The position numbers were made by a program, and so were the translations under genes. From the NCBI RefSeq assembly GCF_028912405.1, contig NZ_JAKELO010000002.1, positions 1,373,276 through 1,437,275 on the forward strand: DNA of 64,000 nt. The letters are read 5' to 3'. The notes beneath the pieces are model-generated. The model saw only the letters and a program-made list of their open reading frames with translations. It was not told the origin of the DNA and searched no databases. Origin of the DNA: Methanogenium marinum (lineage in GTDB: Archaea; Halobacteriota; Methanomicrobia; Methanomicrobiales; Methanomicrobiaceae). Below are positions 18,520-27,124 of the stretch, piece by piece; position 1 is the first letter of the stretch, and each line of letters opens with the position of its first letter.

Positions 18520-19062
18520 ATGGCAGGTATCTGTGAAATACATCTAAACAGGCGGCAGATAAACGCGGTTGACACACCGCAAAAGACAATTGTTGAGCCC
18601 GGGACTAACCTGATTGTCCGGTTTATTAACCATGGTTCACCAATTCACCTGACACTGAAGGCCATAAATGCCTCATCGTTCACTGAATTTTTTCATGCAA
18701 ATATCTATGTCCCGGATACTGAGGACTTTTCCATCCCCATTCAGGAATATGCGCCTTCCGGCGAATTTTCTTTGGAGGTCATCGTCGGCTATGGCACAAA
18801 GAGTGAAAAAACGCTCATAGAAGTGGTGAGGCCGGATGTGGATGAAACCTTTACCGATAGTCCGGATCTTCCCGATCTGGATGATGGCAGGGGTGGTCAT
18901 TCTTCCTTCTCAATTGGCAATATCATCCCGGTATTCGTTACGATTGGGCTCTCCCTGCTTCTCTATATTCTCTGGTTTATGGAAGGGAAAATTATCTATA
19001 ATTACATTGCCTTCGTGCTTCTCTTCCTCGGTGTCATCGCTGCATGGTTTTCGAATCGGTAA
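18520..19062 (+). CDS. Membrane-anchored protein with beta-rich domain, function unknown
   Basis: A 180-residue protein. The start is set at 18520 because GGGGGAG (18502-18508) precedes it and an earlier start at 18439 would overlap the upstream gene. Residues 1-110 look like an Ig/cupredoxin-type beta-sandwich. An acidic linker (PDLPDLDDGRGGHSS) and two C-terminal membrane helices follow (about 128-148 and 155-175). Similar proteins occur in related archaea, but I cannot name the family with confidence. It overlaps cobD by 19 bp. Confidence 0.65.
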   Translation: MAGICEIHLNRRQINAVDTPQKTIVEPGTNLIVRFINHGSPIHLTLKAINASSFTEFFHANIYVPDTEDFSIPIQEYAPSGEFSLEVIVGYGTKSEKTLIEVVRPDVDETFTDSPDLPDLDDGRGGHSSFSIGNIIPVFVTIGLSLLLYILWFMEGKIIYNYIAFVLLFLGVIAAWFSNR

Positions 19063-19961
19063 TACTCTGGGCGGCTCTTGTGGCCGATCGTGCCGCAGGT
19101 GACCCGCCCAATCGGTGGCACCCGACTGCCTGGCTGGGCCGGATTATTGAATGGTGGGGAGTACCGGGTCGTTTCTCTCCTGTAGGAGACCGATTGTATG
19201 GTGCCCTCTGTTGCCTGTGTACGATTTTTATCTTTGCCCTGCCGTTCTATCTGGTGTCTCATTTTTTTTCGCCACTGTTCTATCTTATTGCGGGTGCGTT
19301 CCTCCTCTCTCTGACTGTAGGGTGGCGCTCCCTTGAGGAGCATGTCACAGCCGTGGAACGTGGGCTTTCCTGCGGTGGGGGCCGGGATGAGGTGCAGATG
19401 CTTGTTTCACGCAGCACGGGCGCCCTCAGTGATGAAGAAGTACTTTCTGCTGCCTATGAGTCGATGGCAGAGAATCTCACGGATGCGATTATTGGTCCTA
19501 TATTCTGGTTTACCTTAACCGGCCTCACCGGGGCTGCTGCCTTCCGTGCTGCAAATACCATGGACGCGATGCTTGGGTATCGTGACCATCGTCGGTATAT
19601 TGGCTGGTTCCCGGCCCGTCTGGACGACGTGCTCTGTTACCTCCCTGCACGGTTCGCCGGTCTCTGTCTCATCCTTTGGTTTCTTCCCTTTGGGCGTGCC
19701 GGTGCAGCCTGGCGGTGTATGCGTCGTGATGCCCATCTTCGACCAGGGTATAACGGTGGCATCACGATGGCGCTTGTTGCCGGTGGAACGGGGATTGCCT
19801 TTGTAAAAACAGGTGTTTATACCATTGGGAATGGTGAACAGAGCCTCCGGGAAGGCGGGCCGGCCATCGTATCTGCAGTTCGTGGGGCAACCATTATCTG
19901 TGCCATCATCTGCACTGCAGCGCTCCTCATGGCGGGTGTTTATCTTCCTCTTCTCCCCTGA
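19044..19961 (+). CDS. cobD: Adenosylcobinamide-phosphate synthase (CobD/CbiB)
   Basis: Integral membrane enzyme that attaches aminopropanol phosphate (or its analogue) to adenosylcobyric acid in corrinoid synthesis. At 305 residues it has about five helices and the family signatures DRAAGDPPNRWHP at the N-terminus, YESMAENLTDAI, and RAANTMDAMLGYRDHRY (as NTMDAMLGY). The ATG at 19044 lies inside the preceding gene (19 bp overlap). The corrinoid product serves the Mtr methyltransferase and links to the Ni/Co transporter at 38.6-41.5 kb. The neighbours pdxS and pdxT may be in the same transcript. Confidence 0.93.
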   Translation: MVFESVILWAALVADRAAGDPPNRWHPTAWLGRIIEWWGVPGRFSPVGDRLYGALCCLCTIFIFALPFYLVSHFFSPLFYLIAGAFLLSLTVGWRSLEEHVTAVERGLSCGGGRDEVQMLVSRSTGALSDEEVLSAAYESMAENLTDAIIGPIFWFTLTGLTGAAAFRAANTMDAMLGYRDHRRYIGWFPARLDDVLCYLPARFAGLCLILWFLPFGRAGAAWRCMRRDAHLRPGYNGGITMALVAGGTGIAFVKTGVYTIGNGEQSLREGGPAIVSAVRGATIICAIICTAALLMAGVYLPLLP

Positions 19962-20036
19962 AGGGGCATGACACAGACGTTCCGGGGTGTCCCTGACCAT
20001 CTATTTATTGCCGTTCCACAACAAGACGTACAGACA

Positions 20037-20933
20037 ATGAAACTTGAAGAGCTCAGGTTTGGGACTGAACTCGTGAAGCGCGGCTTTGCAGCAATGCAGA
20101 AAGGCGGCGTCATCATGGATGTTGTGAATGCAGAACAGGCAGCTATCGCAGAAGAGGCTGGTGCTGTTGCTGTAATGGCACTCGAGCGTGTCCCGGCTGA
20201 TATCCGCAAGGCTGGCGGAGTTGCACGGATGGCAGATCCGGCAAAGATTGCAGAAATAATTGAGACTGTCTCCATCCCGGTGATGGGGAAGGCGCGTATT
20301 GGTCATTTTGTCGAGGCACAGGTGCTTGAGGCGCTGGGTGTCGACATGATTGACGAGTCTGAGGTGTTAACGCCGGCGGATCCGACGTATCATATTGTGA
20401 AGACCGCATTTACAGTACCCTTCGTCTGTGGTGCACGCAATCTTGGTGAGGCGTGCCGTCGTATCAATGAGGGTGCTGCGATGATCCGGACGAAAGGAGA
20501 GGCCGGTACCGGTAATGTGGTAGAGGCAGTACGGCATATGCGGGCCATCACTTCAGAGATTCACGAGCTGCAGGGTATGAACGATATTGAGATCGCCGCC
20601 CGGGCACGATTCATCGAGGCGCCCTTTGAAATAATGAAGGATTGTGCTGTCCGTGGCCGCCTGCCGGTTGTAAATTTCTCTGCGGGGGGTATCGCAACAC
20701 CCTGTGATGCAGCGATGATGATGCAGCTTGGCTGTGACGGTGTCTTCGTGGGATCTGGTATTTTCAAGTCCGAGACACCTGCAGAGATGGCACTGGCCAT
20801 CGTTGAGGCAGTAAACCACTATGATGATGCTTCAATCATTGCAGATGTATCCCGTGGCCTTGGTGGTGCGATGCCGGGCCTGGATATTGACACACTACCA
20901 GAAGATCAGGTGTACCGGAACCGTGGGCATTAA
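20037..20933 (+). CDS. pdxS: Pyridoxal 5'-phosphate synthase, lyase subunit PdxS
   Basis: With PdxT it makes pyridoxal phosphate from ribose 5-phosphate, glyceraldehyde 3-phosphate and ammonia. I place the start at 20037 ([12 protein letters not shown], 298 residues) because known homologues begin there; an in-frame ATG at 19968 would add 23 unconserved residues. Signatures are [13 protein letters not shown], the catalytic lysine in [10 protein letters not shown], and the phosphate-binding [10 protein letters not shown] and FVGSGIF. It overlaps pdxT by 11 bp. The product is the cofactor of the aminotransferase at 15.7 kb. Confidence 0.95.
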   Translation: MKLEELRFGTELVKRGFAAMQKGGVIMDVVNAEQAAIAEEAGAVAVMALERVPADIRKAGGVARMADPAKIAEIIETVSIPVMGKARIGHFVEAQVLEALGVDMIDESEVLTPADPTYHIVKTAFTVPFVCGARNLGEACRRINEGAAMIRTKGEAGTGNVVEAVRHMRAITSEIHELQGMNDIEIAARARFIEAPFEIMKDCAVRGRLPVVNFSAGGIATPCDAAMMMQLGCDGVFVGSGIFKSETPAEMALAIVEAVNHYDDASIIADVSRGLGGAMPGLDIDTLPEDQVYRNRGH

Positions 20934-21516
20934 TATCGGTGTCTGTGCCCTGCAGGGCGATGTTTCCGAGCATATAACAGCATTTGAAGCGGCCCTCTCT
21001 GCATCAGGGCAGGAAGGAGAAGTTTTCTCTTTCCGCCGCGCAGAGGATATTTCCCGTTGTGATGCAATTGTGCTTCCAGGCGGGGAGTCTACCACCATCT
21101 CCCGTCTGCTCCACAAAAACGATATGTATGGCCCGCTCCGTGCATTCAGAGGGGGAATCTTTGCGACCTGTGCAGGGATGGTTCTTATTGGTCGGGAAAT
21201 TGATGACCCACGGATCGAACCGCTTGGTATCATGGATATCACGGTTGGGAGAAATGCATTTGGCCGTCAACGTGATTCCTGCGAGATGGCGGTTACAATA
21301 ACTGGTGATGAAAAGCCATTCTGTGGCTACTTCATCAGGGCACCTGTCATTATCTCAGTCGGACCGGAGGCGGAGCCGCTCTGTTACGCTGACCACATCG
21401 TCGGCGCTGTACAGGGCCCGCATATGGCCCTCTCCTTTCACCCCGAACTGGGCGGAGATCTTCGTCTTCATCTACTCTTTCTGGAACGTCTCGGTGCATA
21501 CAAAGTTGCACCATAG
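20923..21516 (+). CDS. pdxT: Pyridoxal 5'-phosphate synthase, glutaminase subunit PdxT
   Basis: Class I glutaminase that feeds ammonia to PdxS. The GTG at 20923 (reading [17 protein letters not shown]) gives 197 residues, the usual length; an ATG at 20821 would lie inside pdxS. Triad residues are visible: Cys in [11 protein letters not shown], and His and Glu in SFHPEL. The GGEST loop is present. It overlaps pdxS by 11 bp and is followed by a T-run (about 21540-21547) that may end the operon. Confidence 0.94.
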   Translation: MGINIGVCALQGDVSEHITAFEAALSASGQEGEVFSFRRAEDISRCDAIVLPGGESTTISRLLHKNDMYGPLRAFRGGIFATCAGMVLIGREIDDPRIEPLGIMDITVGRNAFGRQRDSCEMAVTITGDEKPFCGYFIRAPVIISVGPEAEPLCYADHIVGAVQGPHMALSFHPELGGDLRLHLLFLERLGAYKVAP

Positions 21517-21581
21517 GCATGTCCGGCGGGGTTATTTCCTTTTTTTGGATACATGATGCGGGATTGCTGATAGTATGGCTG

Positions 21582-23708
21582 TCAATTATTAGCCTTTCGG
21601 GGGATGTGAAAGGTAAATGAACCCCCAGGGCCCCCGGTTTCTATTTCTATTGTTCCACGCATCTGGCGGGTAAGGACGTTTATGAGTTTGATCCCAAGGG
21701 AGTCGAGGCTTGTTACATCAAAATCGGCGGGCAGACCGCAGCCGTCATCACGGGCTGAGAGAATGTACTCATCATCAGTTTCGTCCAGTCCAATGGTTAT
21801 TGTTCCTTTTGCTCTTCCTTTAAATCCGTGTTTCAGGGAATTTGATACAAGTTCGTTTACGATAAGGCCGCAGGGGAGGGCGGTGTCGAGATCCATTGCA
21901 TGGACAGTGATGGAGAAGTCCACCGTGATAGCAGTCTCCAGAGAGTATGAGGCAATCACTTCTGACGTTAGGTTCCTGAGGTATCCCGACGGATCTATGG
22001 ATGCAAGGTTTTCTGACTGGTAAAGGGATTCATGCACGAGTGCCATCGATTTGATACGATTCTGGCTCTCGCGAAGGCGTTCTAGGCTTTCCTGGTCGGT
22101 GATCTTGTCCGATTGCAGGGATATGAGTGATGAAATGACCTGCATATTGTTCTTGACACGGTGGTGCACCTCCTTCAGGAGCACCTCTTTTTCCTGCAGG
22201 GATCGCCGTAGTTCATCTTCGGCTTCCTTTCGTGAAGTGATGTCCATAATAGAGGCGAGATATCGGTCAGTTCCGGGAATGGGTGACGTCCAGCAGATAA
22301 CATTCCGGTATGTACCGTCACGAACCATAAATTGCACTTCATATTCCCGTGGCTGCATTGCGGGCATCCGGCCGGCATCGATCTCCGGTGGCCATTGTAT
22401 GTAAGAAGACTCGGGTGTTTCTTCGCCCTCTCGCCGGGTTCCACCGTGGATAAAATCCTGCCATTCCATCCTATCCTCCACCTCTGCCTTGGTATAGCCA
22501 CTGAGGCGTTCGAAACGGGTATTGATGAGAGTCAGCCTTCCTTCCCTGGTCAGAATAGCAGTAGCTGCACCGCCCACCTCAAAGAGGGTCCGGTAGTTTG
22601 CTTCTGAGAGGCGCATCTCCTCCTGCAATCTCCGTGCCTCGGTGACGTCATCTGCAGAGTAGAGTACAGCGGAAACAAGTCCGTTGTCGTTCCGGAGGGC
22701 TGTAAAATGGCCCGCAATAATTCGTTCTCCTTTCTGCGTCAGAACAGGATATTCAAAAGAATTGTTCAATTCCATTTTTCCTGAGAGTATCAGGTTGAAT
22801 CGATGGCTTTCATCGTCACGAATATTTTCAGAGAGAAAGGTGGAAAACCAGTCATTGCCGGTGATCATAGATTCGTCTTTCCCAAGCACTTCAGCCGTCC
22901 GTCGGTTTGCAAGTGCGATGGTGTGATTTGCCTGTATCACAAAGAGCATCACCCCTGCGGTGTTGAGATAGGTCTGGGAACGCAGACGTTCCTGTTCACG
23001 TTCCTTCTCTGCGATTTTTCGTGCAGTGATATCGGTCACTGTGAGCACCACTGATTTGCCATACCCATTGCCGACAGAGAGTAGCATAATAACCTCATCT
23101 CCGTTTTTGCGGATGAATCGTGTCTCCACATCTGTTGCGGAACGAACATCTGCGATGGCAGAAAAAAAGGCCTCCATCTCTTTTGTGTCTTTCCAGATGC
23201 GGGAGAGATGTGCTCCCCGTAATTCACCTGGGCGGTAGGCGAGCATCCGTTCAAGGCGGCCGTTCACCTCACTGATAATGAGGCCAGGGTAATCGATGAG
23301 GAGAATACCTGCCTGTGATGTGGTAAAAATCGCTTCATAGCTTTCTTTTTCCTTGTTTACCTCTCCTGAAAGAAGTGATATTGCAACACCTGCTCCTACG
23401 AGAACAATGGAATTAACAAAGATGAGATAGGGTTCTGCAAGGACTGCGATGAACGGATAGTGCAGGAGCATATTGAGGATCCCAACGATGAGTGAGAATG
23501 AGATGCCCCGTTCAGGAAAGCGGTAGGCGACAAAGATTATGGGAATTAAAAAAAGATATGGCGTCAGGTTTGTGATCCCTATAGATATGCCATAGAGAAT
23601 GATGACAACTGAAATGATACTGAATGTGAGGATGACTGCAACCCAGAAATTCAGGTGCCAGTAGCTATTGGTTTCGGTGGACCTTTCGGTTCTCCGTATA
23701 CCCTCCAT
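21582..23708 (-). CDS. Membrane sensor histidine kinase with three PAS domains (HisKA_2 type)
   Basis: 708 residues. Order: four N-terminal membrane helices (about 20-125), PAS domains at about 130-240, 250-365 and 370-495, a HisKA_2 dimerisation segment with the phospho-acceptor at His515 or His516 (EVHHRVKNNMQVISSL), and a HATPase domain (N-box ELVSNSLKHGF, G-box DDGCGL). The signal is unknown. It is divergent from the kinase and receiver genes at 23903-25517, with which it may work. ATG start at 23708. Confidence 0.9.
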   Translation of the reverse strand: MEGIRRTERSTETNSYWHLNFWVAVILTFSIISVVIILYGISIGITNLTPYLFLIPIIFVAYRFPERGISFSLIVGILNMLLHYPFIAVLAEPYLIFVNSIVLVGAGVAISLLSGEVNKEKESYEAIFTTSQAGILLIDYPGLIISEVNGRLERMLAYRPGELRGAHLSRIWKDTKEMEAFFSAIADVRSATDVETRFIRKNGDEVIMLLSVGNGYGKSVVLTVTDITARKIAEKEREQERLRSQTYLNTAGVMLFVIQANHTIALANRRTAEVLGKDESMITGNDWFSTFLSENIRDDESHRFNLILSGKMELNNSFEYPVLTQKGERIIAGHFTALRNDNGLVSAVLYSADDVTEARRLQEEMRLSEANYRTLFEVGGAATAILTREGRLTLINTRFERLSGYTKAEVEDRMEWQDFIHGGTRREGEETPESSYIQWPPEIDAGRMPAMQPREYEVQFMVRDGTYRNVICWTSPIPGTDRYLASIMDITSRKEAEDELRRSLQEKEVLLKEVHHRVKNNMQVISSLISLQSDKITDQESLERLRESQNRIKSMALVHESLYQSENLASIDPSGYLRNLTSEVIASYSLETAITVDFSITVHAMDLDTALPCGLIVNELVSNSLKHGFKGRAKGTITIGLDETDDEYILSARDDGCGLPADFDVTSLDSLGIKLINVLTRQMRGTIEIETGGPGGSFTFHIPRKANN

Positions 23709-23902
23709 ATATATCCATTGTTTTTCTCATATTAAATGCACGTGATATTTTAAGAAAACCTGTGACATACCGATATAGAGAGAATGTTCTGGATTATTTT
23801 TTACGTCCGAAAACAAATCAGATATATATTCAGTATTGCATATCAAAAGAGAACACCATTATATAGCAGGAATAGACATACTAACCGTACGGAGAGGTAG
23901 GA
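23709..23902. promoter_or_regulatory. Divergent promoter region between two kinase genes
   Basis: 194 AT-rich bases. Toward the right-hand gene a TATA box (ATTATATAG, 23858-23866) lies about 37 bases before the GTG, and GGAGAGGTAGGA (23891-23902) is its ribosome site. The left-hand gene's promoter should lie around 23720-23760. Confidence 0.5.
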
Positions 23903-25132
23903 GTGGCACTGGAAATTGATGAGAGTAAACGGGAGCTCTCACGGGTAAAAGAGCTTCTGAAGAATGAACCACGGGGGCTTTCCATAACAGATATTTCCCG
24001 GATTCTCAATATGAACCGAAATTCGGTTTCAAAATATCTAAATATGCTTCTTGTTTCCGGGCATGTTGATATGCGATCGGTGGGGGTCGCGAAAGTTTAT
24101 TTCCTCTCCCAGCGGGTGCCCATCTCTGCAATGCTTGACTTCTCTTCTGACTGCATCATCGTCCTTGATGCAAATCTGAAGATTGTGCAACTCAATGACA
24201 ATTATGTTGATTTTTCAGGTTTTTCGCGGGAGGATCTTCTCGGCACCTCGGTTCTGGACCGCGAACTTCCTGTGCTGACAGATGCCATAGATCCTCATAT
24301 CTTTGAGGAGGTGCTCCGTGGCCAGGATTTGTCGCGCGAGCTATGGTGGGAAGCAGATGGTGAGGATTTCTCGTTTTTAATCAAGATGATCCCCACAGTA
24401 TTTGATGACGGGCGGCCGGGTGCCACAGTTATTCTCGAGAATATCACCGATCTGAAACGCACAGAACAGGATCTCAAATACGCGCTTGCAGAGAAAGAGC
24501 AGCTTTTAACTGAGATTCATCAGCGTATCAGAAATAACCTGCAGGTGATCTCAAGTCTTATCAACCTCCAGACCTCAGAGGTGGAAGATCCGGAAGCAAA
24601 GCGAATTGTACAACAGACGCAGAGCAGAATCGAGGCCCTTGCCTTGGTTCACGACAATCTCCATGACTCCCCCGACCACATGCATATTGCGGTAGAGGAT
24701 TATGTGAAGGAACTGGTGGACTCATTGTTTGTCACCTACCGGGTTCCGCAGGAACAGATCCATTATTCTGTAAATGCTCCAGGGGTATTGATTGGTCTTG
24801 ATACAGCGGTTTCGTTTGGGCTTATTGTTTCAGAGCTGATCACAAATGCGATAAAACATGCTTTCCCGAATGGGCGTGAGGGATTTATTGCCATCACCAT
24901 TGTGAAAGATGACGGGAATCGTGTTGTCGTTTCGGTAAAGGACAATGGTGTAGGCATCGGGGATAAATATCGTTCAGGCGATGAGCGATCCATTGGCCTG
25001 ATGTTGGTCTCTACACTTGTTGACCGCCAACTGAATGGGACGATGGAGATATCAAATACGAACGGCACCAGTTTTATGATACAGTTTATTGAGCAGGACG
25101 ATATGCCGGGTTCATTGAAGAAGGAGTATTGA
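23903..25132 (+). CDS. Soluble sensor kinase with N-terminal helix-turn-helix, PAS and HisKA_2/HATPase
   Basis: 409 residues, no membrane helix. An N-terminal winged helix (about 5-65; GLSITDISRILNMNRNSVSKYLN) precedes a PAS domain (about 70-180), the HisKA_2 segment with His206 (EIHQRIRNNLQVISSL) and a HATPase domain (ELITNAIKHAF, DNGVGI). A DNA-binding-like domain on a kinase is unusual; such HTH-PAS-kinase proteins occur in methanogens. The GTG start is supported by GGAGAGGTAGGA. One base separates it from the receiver gene at 25134, its probable partner. Confidence 0.9.
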   Translation: MALEIDESKRELSRVKELLKNEPRGLSITDISRILNMNRNSVSKYLNMLLVSGHVDMRSVGVAKVYFLSQRVPISAMLDFSSDCIIVLDANLKIVQLNDNYVDFSGFSREDLLGTSVLDRELPVLTDAIDPHIFEEVLRGQDLSRELWWEADGEDFSFLIKMIPTVFDDGRPGATVILENITDLKRTEQDLKYALAEKEQLLTEIHQRIRNNLQVISSLINLQTSEVEDPEAKRIVQQTQSRIEALALVHDNLHDSPDHMHIAVEDYVKELVDSLFVTYRVPQEQIHYSVNAPGVLIGLDTAVSFGLIVSELITNAIKHAFPNGREGFIAITIVKDDGNRVVVSVKDNGVGIGDKYRSGDERSIGLMLVSTLVDRQLNGTMEISNTNGTSFMIQFIEQDDMPGSLKKEY

Positions 25133-25133
25133 T

Positions 25134-25517
25134 ATGGCAAAAAACCTGCGGGTACTGGTAGTTGAAGATGATGCAATAATCGGGATGGATATTGAACACC
25201 GGGTAAAGAAGCTCGGGTATGAGGTGTGCGGCGTTGCAGATACCGCAGAAGAGGCACTTGACATTGCCTCCCGCACGCATCCCGATGTCGCACTCATGGA
25301 TATCCGTCTGAGAGGAGAGGTGGATGGGATTGAGGCTGCCCGAATGCTCAGGGACACTCTTGCGGTGCCGGTAATATTCATCACTGCCTACTCTGATATG
25401 AAGATGCGGTCACGGGCACTTGATATGGACCCACTGGGCTACATCGTAAAACCGCTTCGTGAAGTGGAACTGAAAAATACCCTGGAAGCGGCAGAAGAGA
25501 AGATTCGTGCCGGATAG
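25134..25517 (+). CDS. Single-domain response regulator (CheY-like receiver)
   Basis: A 127-residue receiver with the acidic pair in VVEDDAII, phospho-acceptor Asp56 (ALMDIRL), the Thr of FITAYSD and the Lys of YIVKPL. There is no output domain. It lies one base after the HTH-kinase gene, so the two form a cognate pair. Output may be by protein-protein contact or by phosphorelay to other kinases in this region. Confidence 0.93.
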   Translation: MAKNLRVLVVEDDAIIGMDIEHRVKKLGYEVCGVADTAEEALDIASRTHPDVALMDIRLRGEVDGIEAARMLRDTLAVPVIFITAYSDMKMRSRALDMDPLGYIVKPLREVELKNTLEAAEEKIRAG

Positions 25518-25794
25518 GTTCACCAGAGTGATATCTTTTTTTTGAAAAGAACGGTGACCGGATCCATTGGCAGTTGTGTGTGAATATCCTGTTTTTTTAT
25601 TGTTTATTAGCTGAGTCCCGGTCTTCTGTCTGCCCATGTGTTGATAGTGGTATGGAATTTTCAAGGGTCAGCATCTCGTCTTGGGTCTGCCGTGATTTTT
25701 CTGTCTCTGCCCCAGTTTCACGAGGCTTTGGTTTTTCTCTACCGGGCCGCAGTGCATGTATGTGTCCGTTCCGTTTCGTACCTGCGAGGGGTGA

Positions 25795-26940
25795 TCAGTG
25801 TTTATGCCGATGATGCAGATCGGGCCGGTGCGGGTGTTCATGTTCCTCCTGTTTATGCCAGTGAGGGTGGGAATGAAATCCGTTTTTATCCACTGGCGGT
25901 GCCTCCGGGCCGTGTATGTGATCATCATGGTGGAGATCATCATGGGTATGGCGGTGGGAATGGCGCAGTGGCTCATGGGTATGAAGATGTGAATGTTTTT
26001 CAGAAACCAGAAGCCAGGTACCCACTCCCATAAAGAAGAATGCGATGATAAATCCTGGTTCCGGGAGTTCACGGAATATTAGCAGGGAAACAATGACCCC
26101 GAATATCGGGTTTGTAGAGAAGAGTGCACCGGCCCGGGATGCCCCCAGAACCCGGAGAGATTTGAGAAAACAGACCGTCATAATCCCACCGAAACCGAGA
26201 ATTCCTACAACCATCCCTGCGAGAATGAGTGGCGGTTCAGGATAAGGTTGCCCGAGGATGAGTGCAATAACCGTGAGGGTAATTCCTCCGGAGATGCCCT
26301 TGACAGAGACCAGCTGTATCGGGTCTTTTCCTGAAACATGGCGGGAGATGTTGGTGTCAGCACCCCAGAAAAAGCAGGTGAGGATGATACCAAGTGCACC
26401 AAGGGAAAACCCGAACGGGCTTGTTGGATCCCATGTAAGAACCGCACAGGAGGCGGTGATACAGGCGAGGGCCAGCCATATCCGGTTGCCCACCTGTTCA
26501 TGAAAGATGAGGGTGGCTACAAGTGTCGTTGCAACAGCCTCAAATCCCAGGAGGACTGCTGCAGTAGCGGCGGGGGTATACTGCAGAGAGACCATCAGGG
26601 TGATGGTAGCAAGGATGGAACCAAAGAGGGCAGATCCTGCCATCCACGGCAGGTCACACCGTTCAACCGGGGCCTCGCGGGCATGGTTTGCGGGAAAAAA
26701 TGTGCGCCGCATAAGCCAGTATCCAGCAAAGAAGAGGCCGCTTCCCATATACAACAGTGAGGCAAGAGTGACCGGGGCGATATTTGTCAGGAGTAGTTTG
26801 GCAAGGGGTGCAGCGGATCCGAAGAAGAATGCGGCTGCAAGAATATACAGCACACCGCGGGTGCTTTCACTCACCTTCATTGTAAGGAATGGTTGTGTCT
26901 CTTGCACGAAAAATATCATTGTGAAAAAAACAACGGCCAT
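25795..26940 (-). CDS. DMT/EamA-family transporter with long histidine-rich C-terminal tail
   Basis: 381 residues. Ten membrane helices in two EamA repeats (about 25-165 and 175-312) are followed by a cytoplasmic or external tail of about 68 residues containing 23 histidines in HxH patterns (HSHLHTHEPLRHSHRHTH). Such a tail strongly suggests binding of Ni, Zn or Co. EamA proteins export or import small metabolites, and a metal link here is inference. The start may be 26940 or the Met at 26880 (MKVSESTRG), which opens just before the first helix; neither has a ribosome site. Confidence 0.85.
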   Translation of the reverse strand: MAVVFFTMIFFVQETQPFLTMKVSESTRGVLYILAAAFFFGSAAPLAKLLLTNIAPVTLASLLYMGSGLFFAGYWLMRRTFFPANHAREAPVERCDLPWMAGSALFGSILATITLMVSLQYTPAATAAVLLGFEAVATTLVATLIFHEQVGNRIWLALACITASCAVLTWDPTSPFGFSLGALGIILTCFFWGADTNISRHVSGKDPIQLVSVKGISGGITLTVIALILGQPYPEPPLILAGMVVGILGFGGIMTVCFLKSLRVLGASRAGALFSTNPIFGVIVSLLIFRELPEPGFIIAFFFMGVGTWLLVSEKHSHLHTHEPLRHSHRHTHDDLHHDDHIHGPEAPPVDKNGFHSHPHWHKQEEHEHPHRPDLHHRHKH

Positions 26941-27124
26941 AGGTTGTGATGAGAGAGATAGTGTGGGAATTCTCCCCTCATCCGCGCATGTATATGCATG
27001 GCATTACCTGAATACAATTTTGTTTTCACATATATTCCTGATTCCGACTCCTGAAAAATATTATATACAATTTTTTGTTCATTGATGGATAGACTTATGA
27101 ATTCCACCGCACACATTCCCTTGT

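Noticed and set aside
19968..20036. Longer N-terminus for PdxS from the ATG at 19968
   Set aside because: The 23 extra residues do not resemble known PdxS proteins, which start at the equivalent of [12 protein letters not shown].
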